Source of the DNA: JACMOY01 sp038322575
GTDB lineage: Bacteria > Actinomycetota > Actinomycetes > Actinomycetales > Angustibacteraceae
NCBI GenBank assembly: GCA_038322575.1
Contig: JBBQGB010000047.1
Span: 1-26,249, forward strand
DNA: 26,249 nt
Direction: 5' to 3'
Shown: positions 16,687 to 25,705 of the stretch, in pieces
How positions within the stretch are numbered: position 1 is the stretch's first letter
Layout: each line of letters begins with the position of its first letter
The notes under the pieces: generated by a model
What the model was told of the DNA's origin: nothing
Databases searched by the model: none
What the model saw: the letters and a program-made list of their open reading frames with translations, nothing else
Made by a program: the position numbers and the translations under genes

Positions 16687-17394
16687 GTGTCGAGCGTCCT
16701 GGTCATCGAGGACGACGCGGCCATCCGCTCCGCGGTGACGCGGGTGCTGCGCGAGCGGGGCCACGTCGTGACCAGCGCCGCGACCGGCATGATCGGCCTG
16801 CAGCTGGCCGTCGACGACGCCCCGGACGCGGTGCTGCTCGACCTGGGTCTGCCCGACGTCCCTGGGCTGCAGGTGCTCGCCATGCTGCGCGCTGTCAGTG
16901 CGGTGCCGGTGGTGGTGGTGACGGCGCGCGACGATGACGACGTCATCGTGCAGGTGCTGGACGCCGGAGCCGACGACTACGTGGTCAAGCCCTTCGTCAT
17001 CGACCAGGTCGAGGCTCGGCTGCGCGCGGTGCTGCGGCGCAGCAGCACCCCGCGCAGCGAGGGTCCGGTCGTCGTCGGTGAGCTCGTCATCGACGCCCGC
17101 ACGCGCACCGTGACCCTCGCCGACCAGCCGATCACGTTGTCCCGCAAGGAGTTCGACCTGCTGCTGGTGCTCGCGCAGCGCTGCGGCGAGGTCGTCACCA
17201 AGCGCGAGCTGCTGGCTGAGGTGTGGCGCCAGGCGTACGGCGGCGCCGACCGCACCGTCGACGTCCACCTGTCGTGGCTGCGCCGCAAGCTCGGCGAGAC
17301 CGCCGCCGAGCCGCGCTACCTGCACAGCGTGCGCGGCGTCGGGGTACGCCTGCTCGACCCGGGCGGGCGGGCCCCCGGGGCCGGCCCGACCTGA
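16687..17394 (+). CDS. OmpR/PhoB-family response regulator (system 1)
   Basis: A 235-residue two-domain response regulator. Receiver domain at residues 1-115: acidic pair E8-D9-D10, phosphoacceptor Asp52 in VLLDLGLP, the conserved Thr in VVVTARD and Lys in DDYVVKPF. The winged-helix DNA-binding domain follows at about 130-225 (LSRKEFDLLLVLAQRCGEVVTKRELLAEVW, then the recognition helix TVDVHLSWLRRKLGE and the wing YLHSVRGVGVRL). The GTG at 16687 opens directly into the receiver fold. The stop overlaps the kinase start by one base (TGATG), so the pair is translationally coupled. Targets are unknown; nearby repeats with TGTCA and TCAAG are candidates. Confidence 0.92.
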   Translation: MSSVLVIEDDAAIRSAVTRVLRERGHVVTSAATGMIGLQLAVDDAPDAVLLDLGLPDVPGLQVLAMLRAVSAVPVVVVTARDDDDVIVQVLDAGADDYVVKPFVIDQVEARLRAVLRRSSTPRSEGPVVVGELVIDARTRTVTLADQPITLSRKEFDLLLVLAQRCGEVVTKRELLAEVWRQAYGGADRTVDVHLSWLRRKLGETAAEPRYLHSVRGVGVRLLDPGGRAPGAGPT

Positions 17395-18677
17395 TGCGCC
17401 GCCGGATCTCGTGGCTGGTGCTGGCCACGACGTCGGCGGTCATCCTCGTCTTCGTGATCCCGCTCGGCCTGCTGGTGCGCACGCTCGCGCAGGACCGGGC
17501 CGTCGCCGGTGCGAGCGAGGAGGCGCGCAGCATCGCGGTCGTGGTCGCGGGGGTGCCCGACACGGCCCAGCTCACCGACCTGGTGCAGCTGGTGCTGAGC
17601 CGCTCGACCCGACGCACCAGCGTGCTGCTGCCGGACGGCACCGCGGTCGGCTCGCCCGCCGCCGCCGACCCCTCGCTGGTCACCCGCGCCCGGGCCGGGG
17701 CCGCCTTCACCGTCGTGGACGCGCGGGGTGCGCAGGTGTTCGTGCCGGTCGTGACCGAGCGGGGCACGGCGGTCGTGCGCACCGCGATCGACGCCCCCGC
17801 GCTGCGCCAGGGGGTCGCCGGCGCGTGGGCGACCATCCTGGCGCTCGGCGGGGTGCTGATGATCCTGGCGCTGGTGGCGGCCGACCTGCTCGGACGCCGG
17901 ATCAGCGCACCGCTGGACGCCCTGGCCAAGGTGGCCCACCGGCTGCGGGCCGGCGACCTGAGCGCCCGCGCCGAGACCGTGGGCACCCCCGAGGTGGTCG
18001 AGCTGGCCAACGCGCTGAACCGCCTGGCGCGACGGATCGGCGAGGTGCTCGTCGCCGAGCGCGAGGCGGTCGCCGACCTGTCGCACCGGCTTCGGACGCC
18101 GGTCACCGCGCTGCGCCTGGACGTCGAGTCCGTCGAACCACCCGAGGTGGCCGAGCGGCTGCGGGATCACGTCGACCACCTGGCCCGCACCGTCGACGCC
18201 GTCGTCAAGGACGCGCGCCGCCCGGTGCACGCCACGGTCGGGCGCCGGTGCGACGCCGCAGAGGTGGTGCGTGACCGGGCCGCCTTCTGGTCGGCGCTGG
18301 CCGAGGACCAGGGCCGAACGCTGGAGGTGGTCGTGCCGACGTCCCCGCTGCCGGCCCGCATCCACCCCAGCGACCTGGTCGACGTCGTCGACGTGCTGGT
18401 GGACAACGTCTTCTCGCACACACCCGAAGGCACGGGGATGCTCGTGGCGTTGCGCCGGGACGGCGCGGGCCGGGTGCTGCTGGAGGTCGCCGACGAGGGG
18501 CCGGGTCTGGCCGACACCGGCCTCACCGCCCGGGGACGCAGCGGCTCGGGCTCGAGCGGGCTCGGTCTGGACATCGTGCGCCGGGCCGCGCTGGCCGCGG
18601 GCGGCGAGCTGCACCTGACGACGTCCGCTCGCCACGGTGTCGTCGCGCTGGTGACGTTCGCGGCCGCGACGCCCTGA
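17394..18677 (+). CDS. Sensor histidine kinase (system 1)
   Basis: A 427-residue membrane kinase paired with the preceding regulator. TM1 is at about residues 7-30 and TM2 at about 144-166, enclosing a roughly 110-residue external sensor domain. A HAMP linker follows (LGRRISAPLDALAKVAHRLRAGDLSARAE). The dimerisation box is DLSHRLRTPVTALRL with phosphorylated His231. The ATPase domain shows the N box (VDNVFSHTPEGTG), G1 box (VADEGPGL) and G2 box (GSSGLGLDIVRRAA). All catalytic parts are present. The H-box HR(L/M)RTPVTAL variant is typical of actinobacterial kinases. The ligand is unknown. Only 12 bases separate it from the convergent next gene, with no clear terminator. Confidence 0.92.
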   Translation: MRRRISWLVLATTSAVILVFVIPLGLLVRTLAQDRAVAGASEEARSIAVVVAGVPDTAQLTDLVQLVLSRSTRRTSVLLPDGTAVGSPAAADPSLVTRARAGAAFTVVDARGAQVFVPVVTERGTAVVRTAIDAPALRQGVAGAWATILALGGVLMILALVAADLLGRRISAPLDALAKVAHRLRAGDLSARAETVGTPEVVELANALNRLARRIGEVLVAEREAVADLSHRLRTPVTALRLDVESVEPPEVAERLRDHVDHLARTVDAVVKDARRPVHATVGRRCDAAEVVRDRAAFWSALAEDQGRTLEVVVPTSPLPARIHPSDLVDVVDVLVDNVFSHTPEGTGMLVALRRDGAGRVLLEVADEGPGLADTGLTARGRSGSGSSGLGLDIVRRAALAAGGELHLTTSARHGVVALVTFAAATP

Positions 18678-18689
18678 CTGCGGTCCGGC

Positions 18690-19244
18690 TCAGCGGCCCC
18701 CGTCGACAAAGTCACCGGTGTCCGACGGCTCTGGTGCCTGGCTCGGCTCGGGTGCCTCGCTCGGCTCGGGGGCCTCGGTCGGCTCGGGGGCCTCCGTGTG
18801 CTCGGGTGCCTCGGTCGGCTCCACCGCCTCGGAATACTCAGCCTCTGCCTCGGCGTCGTCGGTCTGACGACGCTCGGTCGACGTGCTGGTGCTGCCCGTC
18901 GAGGTGGCCGACGCGGGGCGCCCGGTCTCGACCGCATCGGGGACGGCGGCGTCGGTGGCCTGCGGCTCGGGGACGACCGCTGCGGGCGCACCGGCGTCGG
19001 ACGGCCCGTCAGCGACGTCGGCCGGGACGGCGGGTGCCGCCCGGTGCCGCACCACCCGGACGAGGCAGTCGCTGCCGGCCGGGAGCGCGGGCGGGCGGCA
19101 GCCGGCGGTCACCGCGGAGACGGGACGAGGGGCGGCTGCCGCGGGGGCACCCGGGGTGGTGGCCGTGACGCCGTACGCGGCGCCGGCGGCGAGCAGCCCC
19201 GCGGCGACTCCGGTGACGGTGGCGGTGCTGGCTCGGATCGGCAC
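18690..19244 (-). CDS. Anchored or secreted Glu/Pro-repeat protein
   Basis: No family recognised. The 184-residue product starts at a GTG (19244) with GGAG eight or so bases upstream. A hydrophobic N-terminal segment (VTGVAAGLLAAGAAYGVTA, about residues 10-28) is a signal peptide or membrane anchor. A pair of cysteines (AGCRPPALPAGSDCLVRVVRH) comes next, then an Ala/Ser/Thr linker and six units of a six-residue acidic repeat (T/S-E-A-P-E-P/H) near the end. Highly acidic proline repeats of this kind usually form extended spacers through the cell wall. It is divergent from the electron-transfer operon and convergent with the kinase gene, so it may belong to the same regulon. Confidence 0.6.
   Translation of the reverse strand: MPIRASTATVTGVAAGLLAAGAAYGVTATTPGAPAAAAPRPVSAVTAGCRPPALPAGSDCLVRVVRHRAAPAVPADVADGPSDAGAPAAVVPEPQATDAAVPDAVETGRPASATSTGSTSTSTERRQTDDAEAEAEYSEAVEPTEAPEHTEAPEPTEAPEPSEAPEPSQAPEPSDTGDFVDGGR
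18727..18834 (-). repeat. Six tandem 18-bp units inside the Glu/Pro-repeat gene
   Basis: Units start at 18727, 18745, 18763, 18781, 18799 and 18817; the core is GGCTCGGGTGCCTCGGTC. The four middle units differ from the core at one to four positions, and the outer units are more diverged. Each encodes six residues, so changes in copy number would keep the frame. Confidence 0.8.
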
Positions 19245-19280
19245 AGAAGGCTCCAGACGGCAGGCGGTTGCGGGTGTCGT

Positions 19281-19300
19281 GCCGGTGAATGCTCACCGGC
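19281..19300. promoter_or_regulatory. Perfect 8-bp hairpin in divergent regulatory region
   Basis: GCCGGTGA (19281-19288) and TCACCGGC (19293-19300) form a perfect inverted repeat with a 4-base centre. It lies 37 bases upstream of the GTG at 19244, between the divergent genes, so an operator is more likely than a terminator. Confidence 0.4.
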
Positions 19301-19328
19301 CGGGCCTCATGCGCGCCCCCCGGTGAGG

Positions 19329-19344
19329 TCAAGTCCACCTCAAG
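19329..19344 (+). promoter_or_regulatory. 11-bp-spaced direct repeat, candidate response-regulator site
   Basis: TCAAG at 19329-19333 and 19340-19344 are spaced by 11 bases, one helical turn, the usual arrangement of OmpR/PhoB half-sites. It lies upstream of the electron-transfer operon that starts at 19468. The remainder of this 223-base gap shows only the hairpin at 19281 and a GAGGA ribosome site before 19468. Confidence 0.35.
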
Positions 19345-19467
19345 CCCTGGACGGCCGGCGTCATCCGTCGCGGTCCTGACCTGCTCTTAACGCGGACCTG
19401 AGGTCAGGGCCCGGCCCAGCGGTCATGGTGAACGGACCTGACAGCGACCCGACGCGAGGACCCGACG

Positions 19468-19992
19468 ATGAGGCACGACCGCACGCAGCGCGACCGCTCC
19501 CTGACCCTGCTCTCGCTCCTGACGGCGGGGGTGACGGCGACGACGCTGGCCGGCACGGGCCTCGCGACGGGCCTGGCGGCGCGGCAGACCGCCGAGCGCG
19601 ACCGCGAGCGCGCGGCGGCCGCGGACACCCCCGTGCTGCTCGCACCCGTCCCGCGGCCCACGCGCACCGAGGTGACGACCGTGGTCGACCCTGCGGCCGA
19701 CCCCACCACGGCCGGCTCCCCGGCAGACCCCGTACCCACCGGGTCGGCGACCGCGCGAGCGTCCAGGTCGGCCGTCGCCGCCGTCAGCCGACCCGGGGTG
19801 ACGAAGGTCGGCTCAGCCCACCGGACCACCGCGCGCGCGACGACCAGACCACGTCCGGCGTCCTCGAGCCGGGTGCGCACCAGCGCACGCACCACGACCG
19901 CACGCAGGGCCAAGGCGGCGCCCGCCCCGGTGCGGAAGGCGGCGCCCGCCCCGGTGCAGCAGGCGGCACCCGCACCCTCCACCCCGTCATGA
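19468..19992 (+). CDS. Membrane-anchored low-complexity protein, first gene of the electron-transfer operon
   Basis: No family recognised. A 174-residue product with a basic start, one hydrophobic helix (about residues 11-36, SLTLLSLLTAGVTATTLAGTGLATGLAA) and an Ala/Thr/Pro/Arg-rich external part. Near the C-terminus an eight-residue unit (KAAPAPVR) is repeated, encoded by two nearly identical 24-bp units (19912-19935, 19936-19959) and a third partial one. In related operons this place is often taken by an FMN-binding protein modified by ApbE; here I find no FMN-binding domain and no flavinylation motif of the D-x2-(S/G/A)-A-(S/T)-x-T kind. GAGGA stands upstream of the ATG. Its end overlaps ApbE by four bases. 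Confidence 0.6.
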   Translation: MRHDRTQRDRSLTLLSLLTAGVTATTLAGTGLATGLAARQTAERDRERAAAADTPVLLAPVPRPTRTEVTTVVDPAADPTTAGSPADPVPTGSATARASRSAVAAVSRPGVTKVGSAHRTTARATTRPRPASSSRVRTSARTTTARRAKAAPAPVRKAAPAPVQQAAPAPSTPS

Positions 19993-20975
19993 CGACGGCA
20001 CCCGCACCGACGCCCGGGGTGAGCCGGTGGTGGGCGCTCGGCACGTACGTCCACCTCGCCGTCGAGGACGCCGGCGCGCTGCCGACCGCCGAGGCCGCCG
20101 CCCGCGAGGTGCTCGAGCGGGTCGACCACCGCTGCAGCCGCTTTCGGCCGGACTCGGACCTGGTGCGGGCGAACGCCGCCGCGGGCCGCTGGGTGCGGGT
20201 CGACCCGTGGCTGGCCGCCGCGGTCGGCGTCGCCCTCGAGGCTGCCGCCGAGACCGACGGGCTGGTCGACCCCACGCTGGGGTCGGTGCTGAGCGCCTCA
20301 GGCTACGACCGTGACCTGGCCCTGCTGCCGACCGCCGCCACCACGCCGACGGCTGCGGCGCCGGTGCGGCGCGCCGTCCCCGCCGCCAGTCACCGGGGCG
20401 CCTGGAGCGAGGTCGGCGTGGCACCCGACGCCGTCCGGGTGCCCGCGGGGTGCGCCCTCGACCTCGGAGCGACCGGCAAGGCCTGGGCCGCCGACCTCGT
20501 GGCCCGGGTCGTGGTCGAGCTGACCGGTGCCGGCGTCCTGGTCAGCCTGGGCGGGGACGTCCGCGTCGACGGCCCCGGTGACGGCGCCGTGGCGTGGCCG
20601 GTGGCCGTCGGTGAGGACCCGGCCGACCTCGGCGACGCCGAGGTGGTGCTGGTGACCTCGGGCGGGGTCGCGACCTCGGGCACCCGGCGGCGGCGCTGGC
20701 AGCACGAGGGCACCGACCGGCACCACCTGCTCGACCCGCGCACCGGGACGTCGGCGCAGGGGCCGTGGCGCACCGTCAGTGCCCTCGGTGACACCTGCGT
20801 CGCCGCCAACACGGCCACCACCGCCGCACTCGTGGTGGGTGCGGGGGCACGGGCCTGGCTGGACCGGCACCACGTGAGCGCCCGCTTGGTGGGGCACGAC
20901 GGCGTGGTCGTCCGCACCGCCTGGTGGCCGCACCCGTCATCGGACCCGTCGTCTGACCCCCGGAGGAGCCCATGA
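19989..20975 (+). CDS. FAD:protein FMN transferase (ApbE family)
   Basis: A 328-residue ApbE-type flavin transferase. The family splits FAD and attaches FMN covalently to a threonine of exported redox proteins, with Mg2+. Seen: RFRPDSDLVRAN, the flavin-binding GLVDPTLGSVLSASGYD, LDLGATGKAWAADLV, LVSLGGDVRVDGP, TSGGVATSGTRRR, HHLLDPRTG and TCVAANTATTAAL, in the normal order. No signal peptide is visible, so the enzyme may stay in the cytoplasm, or its N-terminus may be shorter than in the secreted forms. ATG 19989 overlaps the upstream stop as ATGA. The Pro/Ser-rich end (HPSSDPSSDPRRSP) overlaps the next gene. Confidence 0.92.
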   Translation: MTTAPAPTPGVSRWWALGTYVHLAVEDAGALPTAEAAAREVLERVDHRCSRFRPDSDLVRANAAAGRWVRVDPWLAAAVGVALEAAAETDGLVDPTLGSVLSASGYDRDLALLPTAATTPTAAAPVRRAVPAASHRGAWSEVGVAPDAVRVPAGCALDLGATGKAWAADLVARVVVELTGAGVLVSLGGDVRVDGPGDGAVAWPVAVGEDPADLGDAEVVLVTSGGVATSGTRRRRWQHEGTDRHHLLDPRTGTSAQGPWRTVSALGDTCVAANTATTAALVVGAGARAWLDRHHVSARLVGHDGVVVRTAWWPHPSSDPSSDPRRSP

Positions 20976-21514
20976 GCAGTCCACTGGCCTGGTTCGTCAT
21001 CCGCGGGACCGGGGTCGTGCTCGTCATCGTGCTCGCGCTCTCGCTCACCCTCGGCGTCGCGTCGACCGGACGCGCAGCCTGGCGGTGGTGGCCCCGGTTC
21101 GTCACCCAGGGCCTGCACCGCACCCTGGCGCTGCTGGGACTGGTGCTGGCGGCGGTCCACGTCGTCACCGTGGTCGCGGACGACTACGTCGACATCCGCT
21201 GGTGGCAGGCGTTCGTGCCGGCGTGGCCCGCCGATCGTGAGCTGTGGGGGTCCTTCGGCACCGTGGCGTTCGACCTGCTGCTCGCCGTCGTCGTCACCAG
21301 CCTGCTGCGCCGACGCCTGGGCCACGGCGCGTGGCGCGGGGTGCACCTCACCTCCTACCTGCTGTTCGTGCTGTCCGTCGCGCACGGCCTGGGCATGGGC
21401 ACCGACGCGGCCGAGCCGTGGAGCCTGGGCGTGACGCTCGCCGCCATCGCCGCCGTGCTGGTGTCGGTCGGGTCGCGGCTCGTCGTCCTGCGCCGACCGC
21501 AGGTGATCCGATGA
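20972..21514 (+). CDS. Ferric-reductase-like transmembrane haem protein
   Basis: A 180-residue membrane protein of the ferric-reductase-like TM family. About five helices are seen, with paired histidines at 49 and 63 (LHRTLALLGLVLAAVHVV) and at 125 and 138 (VHLTSYLLFVLSVAHGL). The 13-14 residue spacing matches bis-His ligation of two stacked haems, as in NOX/FRE and MsrQ proteins. It lacks the cytoplasmic FAD/NAD domain of full ferric reductases, so electrons must come from a separate protein, presumably the NuoF-like dehydrogenase and ferredoxin encoded next. ATGA overlaps at both ends show strict coupling. Confidence 0.85.
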   Translation: MSSPLAWFVIRGTGVVLVIVLALSLTLGVASTGRAAWRWWPRFVTQGLHRTLALLGLVLAAVHVVTVVADDYVDIRWWQAFVPAWPADRELWGSFGTVAFDLLLAVVVTSLLRRRLGHGAWRGVHLTSYLLFVLSVAHGLGMGTDAAEPWSLGVTLAAIAAVLVSVGSRLVVLRRPQVIR

Positions 21515-22779
21515 CCACGTCCAGCATCGGTACCGGGTGGCCGGCGGCAGGGCAGGTGACCAGCGTCGGCGGTGTCGACGTGCTGCGCGGCGGCGTCCTG
21601 CTGGCGGACGCCGGCGCCGACGCCTCGTGGGTCGCGCACCGCCGGCGGCTGGGCCCGCTGCACCAGCCCGACCTGACCACCCTCGCCGACTGGTGCCGGG
21701 CGGTCGACCTGCGCGGACGCGGCGGGGCGGCCTTCCCGTTCGCGACCAAGCTCACCGCGGCGGCGCGCCGCCGCGCCCTGGTGGTCGTCAACGCCAGCGA
21801 GGGCGAGCCGGCCAGCCACAAGGACGCCGCCCTGGTCACCGTGGCCCCGCACCTGGTGCTGGACGGCGCCGCGGTCGCCGCCCGCGTCCTGGGCACGACC
21901 GAGGTGCACGTGGTCGTGCCCAGCGAGCGCCCCGGCGTCGGGAGCGCGGTCCGGACGGCCATCGCGGAGCGCCAGCGGGCCGGCGAGCGCCTGCGCTGGC
22001 GGGTGCACCAGGCGCAGGCGGCGTTCGTCGCGGGCCAGGCGCGGGCGGTGATCGAGCTGATCGGCGGGCGCGAGAACCTGCCCGTCACGGCCTGGGCGCC
22101 CGAGGCCGTCGCCGGCCACCGCGGGCGACCCACCCTGCTGTCCAACGCCGAGACGTTCGCGCAGGTGGCGGCGCTGGCGCGGCTCGGACCGGCGGCGTAC
22201 GGCCGGGTCGGGCAGGGCGCCGAGCGCGGCACCACCCTGGTCACCCTGGACGGCGACGGCGCCCACCCGACGGTGCTGGAGGTGGCCTTCGGTACTGCTC
22301 TGGTCGACGTCCTGCCCGACCGGGCACTGGGCCGGCCGGTGCTCGTCGGCGGGTACCACGGCGCCTGGGTCGGCCCGCAGGACGTGGCCGGGCTCACCAT
22401 CGACCGGGCGGCGATGACCGAGGTCGGCGCGCGCCTGGGCGCCGGGGTGGTGCTGCCCCTCGCCTCGGACGGGTGCCCGCTCACGCGCACCGCCGAGATC
22501 GCCGGCTACCTGGCGGGGCAGAGCGCCGGCCGGTGCGGGCCCTGCCGCAACGGGTTGCCGGCCCTGGCCACCGAGGTCGCCGCCCTGGCCACCGGCACGG
22601 GCGACGTCGCCCGGGTCGGTGAGCTGGTCGGGCTGGTGGCCGGCCGCGGCGCCTGCGCGCACCCGGACGGGACGGCCCAGCTGGTGCGGACCCTGCTGCT
22701 GCGGTTCCCGGCCGAGCTGGACGCGCACCGGCGGGGCTGGTGCTCGCTCGGGCGGGTCGCCACCCGGGTGCGGCCATGA
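21511..22779 (+). CDS. NuoF-like NADH dehydrogenase subunit
   Basis: A 422-residue flavoprotein related to the 51-kDa (NuoF) subunit of complex I. FMN/NADH binding is indicated by GRGGAAFPFATK (near residue 71), NASEGEPASHKD (near 93) and the conserved RPTLLSNAETFAQVA. An SLBB-like segment follows and then the iron-sulfur part. There, CGPCRNG has Cys342 and Cys345, and GACAHPDG has Cys382, but the first Cys of the usual SCGxCxPC set is Ala339, so only three of four ligands remain. Stand-alone NuoF-like proteins with this change occur in such actinobacterial operons as far as I recall. It probably oxidises NADH and feeds electrons to the ferredoxin. Confidence 0.85.
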   Translation: MTTSSIGTGWPAAGQVTSVGGVDVLRGGVLLADAGADASWVAHRRRLGPLHQPDLTTLADWCRAVDLRGRGGAAFPFATKLTAAARRRALVVVNASEGEPASHKDAALVTVAPHLVLDGAAVAARVLGTTEVHVVVPSERPGVGSAVRTAIAERQRAGERLRWRVHQAQAAFVAGQARAVIELIGGRENLPVTAWAPEAVAGHRGRPTLLSNAETFAQVAALARLGPAAYGRVGQGAERGTTLVTLDGDGAHPTVLEVAFGTALVDVLPDRALGRPVLVGGYHGAWVGPQDVAGLTIDRAAMTEVGARLGAGVVLPLASDGCPLTRTAEIAGYLAGQSAGRCGPCRNGLPALATEVAALATGTGDVARVGELVGLVAGRGACAHPDGTAQLVRTLLLRFPAELDAHRRGWCSLGRVATRVRP

Positions 22780-22973
22780 GCGCGCGGCTGCGGGTGGACT
22801 GGCCCAGCTGCGACGCGCACGGGCTGTGCGCCGAGCTGCTGCCGGAGGTGATCCACCTGGACGAGTGGGGCTACCCGGTGGTGGCGCAGGAGGTTCCCCC
22901 TGCGCTGCTGCCGCTGGCCCGGCAGGTCGTGCGGTCGTGCCCGGCGCTCGCCATCCGGTTGGTCGGGGGCTGA
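22776..22973 (+). CDS. 3Fe-4S-type ferredoxin
   Basis: A 65-residue ferredoxin with Cys12-x5-Cys18 (CDAHGLC) and Cys55 in VRSCPALAI. Three cysteines in this spacing are the mark of the single-cluster 3Fe-4S ferredoxins that often serve cytochromes P450 in actinobacteria; His15 or another residue occupies the position of the missing fourth ligand. The acidic middle (LDEWGYP) fits a soluble electron carrier. The ATG overlaps the NuoF-like stop, and the gene closes the operon one base before the convergent stop at 22975, so no room exists for a terminator between them. Confidence 0.88.
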   Translation: MSARLRVDWPSCDAHGLCAELLPEVIHLDEWGYPVVAQEVPPALLPLARQVVRSCPALAIRLVGG

Positions 22974-22974
22974 G

Positions 22975-24669
<1,695 letters not shown>

Positions 24670-24872
24670 TCCGCAGGCTCGAGGTGGCGGCGCTGGTCGC
24701 GGCGCCGTGGTCGGACTGTCCGGACCCACCATCAGGGAAGCGTCCGGGTCCAGCGTCCGGCGGCGACGTGACAGATTCGTCAACACGCCATCATCCGGCT
24801 GACACGCGGGACGCGACCGACCCGGCGGCAGGCGGTCGACGGGGTGCGACGTCGTCGTCCCGTGTCGTGCCG

Positions 24873-24900
24873 GTGACACACCACTGTCACTCCACTGTCA
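24873..24900. promoter_or_regulatory. TGTCA repeats upstream of the second two-component system
   Basis: CACTGTCA at 24882-24889 and again at 24893-24900 are identical and spaced by exactly 11 bases. In addition GTGACA (24873-24878) and TGTCAC (24885-24890) form a perfect inverted repeat with a 6-base centre. The 344-base gap separates the divergent transglycosylase and response-regulator genes. The 11-base period fits an OmpR/PhoB protein bound as a tandem dimer. Confidence 0.5.
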
Positions 24901-24976
24901 TCTTCGCGCACCCATTTGCCCCTCAACGAGGGCATCTGGAGGTGGTGTCTCGGGCAATCGCTATGCACGCCACCCG

Positions 24977-24995
24977 GGTCAGGGTCATCCTGACC
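24977..24995 (+). promoter_or_regulatory. Stem-loop in the leader of the second response regulator
   Basis: GGTCAGG (24977-24983) and CCTGACC (24989-24995) form a perfect 7-bp stem with a 5-base loop. It ends six bases before the ribosome-binding site GGGAGG (25001-25006). It may modulate translation or serve as an operator; nothing more can be shown. Confidence 0.4.
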
Positions 24996-25012
24996 GCTGA
25001 AGGGAGGTGGGC

Positions 25013-25705
25013 ATGTCCTCAGTCCTGGTGGTGGACGACGACGACCGGATCCGCACGCTGCTGGTGCGCGCCCTGACCTCCGGCGGGTACGCCGTCACCG
25101 AGGTCTCGGACGGTCGTCAGGCCCTCGCGGCCATCGAAGCGGACCGGCCCGACCTGGTGCTGCTCGACCTGGTGATGCCGCACGTGAACGGGCTGCAGGT
25201 GCTGTCCCGCGTCCACGAGCAGGCACCCGGCACCCGGGTCATCGTCATGTCCGCGATCCAGGAGACCAGCACGCGCATCAAGGCGCTCGAGCTCGGCGCC
25301 GTCGACGTGGTCGCCAAGCCGTTCTCCACCTCCGAGCTGCTCGCCCGGGTGCGGCGCAACATCGGCACCCGGGCGGTCGACGTCCGTGGAGCACGAGCCG
25401 CCGACACCTCGACGCGCTACCTGTCAGCCGGATCGCTCGTGCTCGACACCCAGCGCCGGCGGGCCCGGGACGGCGAGCGCGAGATCACCCTGTCGGACCG
25501 TGAGTTCGCGCTGCTGAACCACCTGATGACCAGGGTCGGTGAGGTGTGCCGCCGCGAGGAGCTGCTGCACGACGTGTGGGGCATGGACTTCGACCCGGGC
25601 AGCAACGTGGTGGAGGTCAACATCGCCAGGCTGCGCCAGCGCCTGGGCAACCGCGAGCAGATTGAGACGGTGCGCAATGTCGGCTACTGCTTCCTCCCGG
25701 CCTGA
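25013..25705 (+). CDS. OmpR/PhoB-family response regulator (system 2)
   Basis: A 230-residue response regulator. Receiver: VVDDDDRIR with acidic residues 8-11, phosphoacceptor Asp52 (LVLLDLVMPHVNG), Ser in IVMSAIQ in the place of the switch Thr/Ser, and Lys in VVAKPF. DNA-binding winged helix at about 130-228: LSDREFALLNHLMTRVGEVCRREELLHDVWG, VVEVNIARLRQRLGN and the wing ETVRNVGYCFLP. ATG 25013 was chosen because GGGAGG stands six bases upstream; a GTG at 25007 overlaps that site. The 3' end overlaps the kinase gene by 29 bases in another frame. A pair of CACTGTCA repeats upstream may be its own binding site. Confidence 0.92.
   Translation: MSSVLVVDDDDRIRTLLVRALTSGGYAVTEVSDGRQALAAIEADRPDLVLLDLVMPHVNGLQVLSRVHEQAPGTRVIVMSAIQETSTRIKALELGAVDVVAKPFSTSELLARVRRNIGTRAVDVRGARAADTSTRYLSAGSLVLDTQRRRARDGEREITLSDREFALLNHLMTRVGEVCRREELLHDVWGMDFDPGSNVVEVNIARLRQRLGNREQIETVRNVGYCFLPA

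Noticed and set aside
14943..16946. A 667-residue minus-strand frame across the PAP2 and hypothetical genes
   Set aside because: It lies in the wrong frame for the hypothetical protein and antisense to PAP2; its sequence is low complexity.
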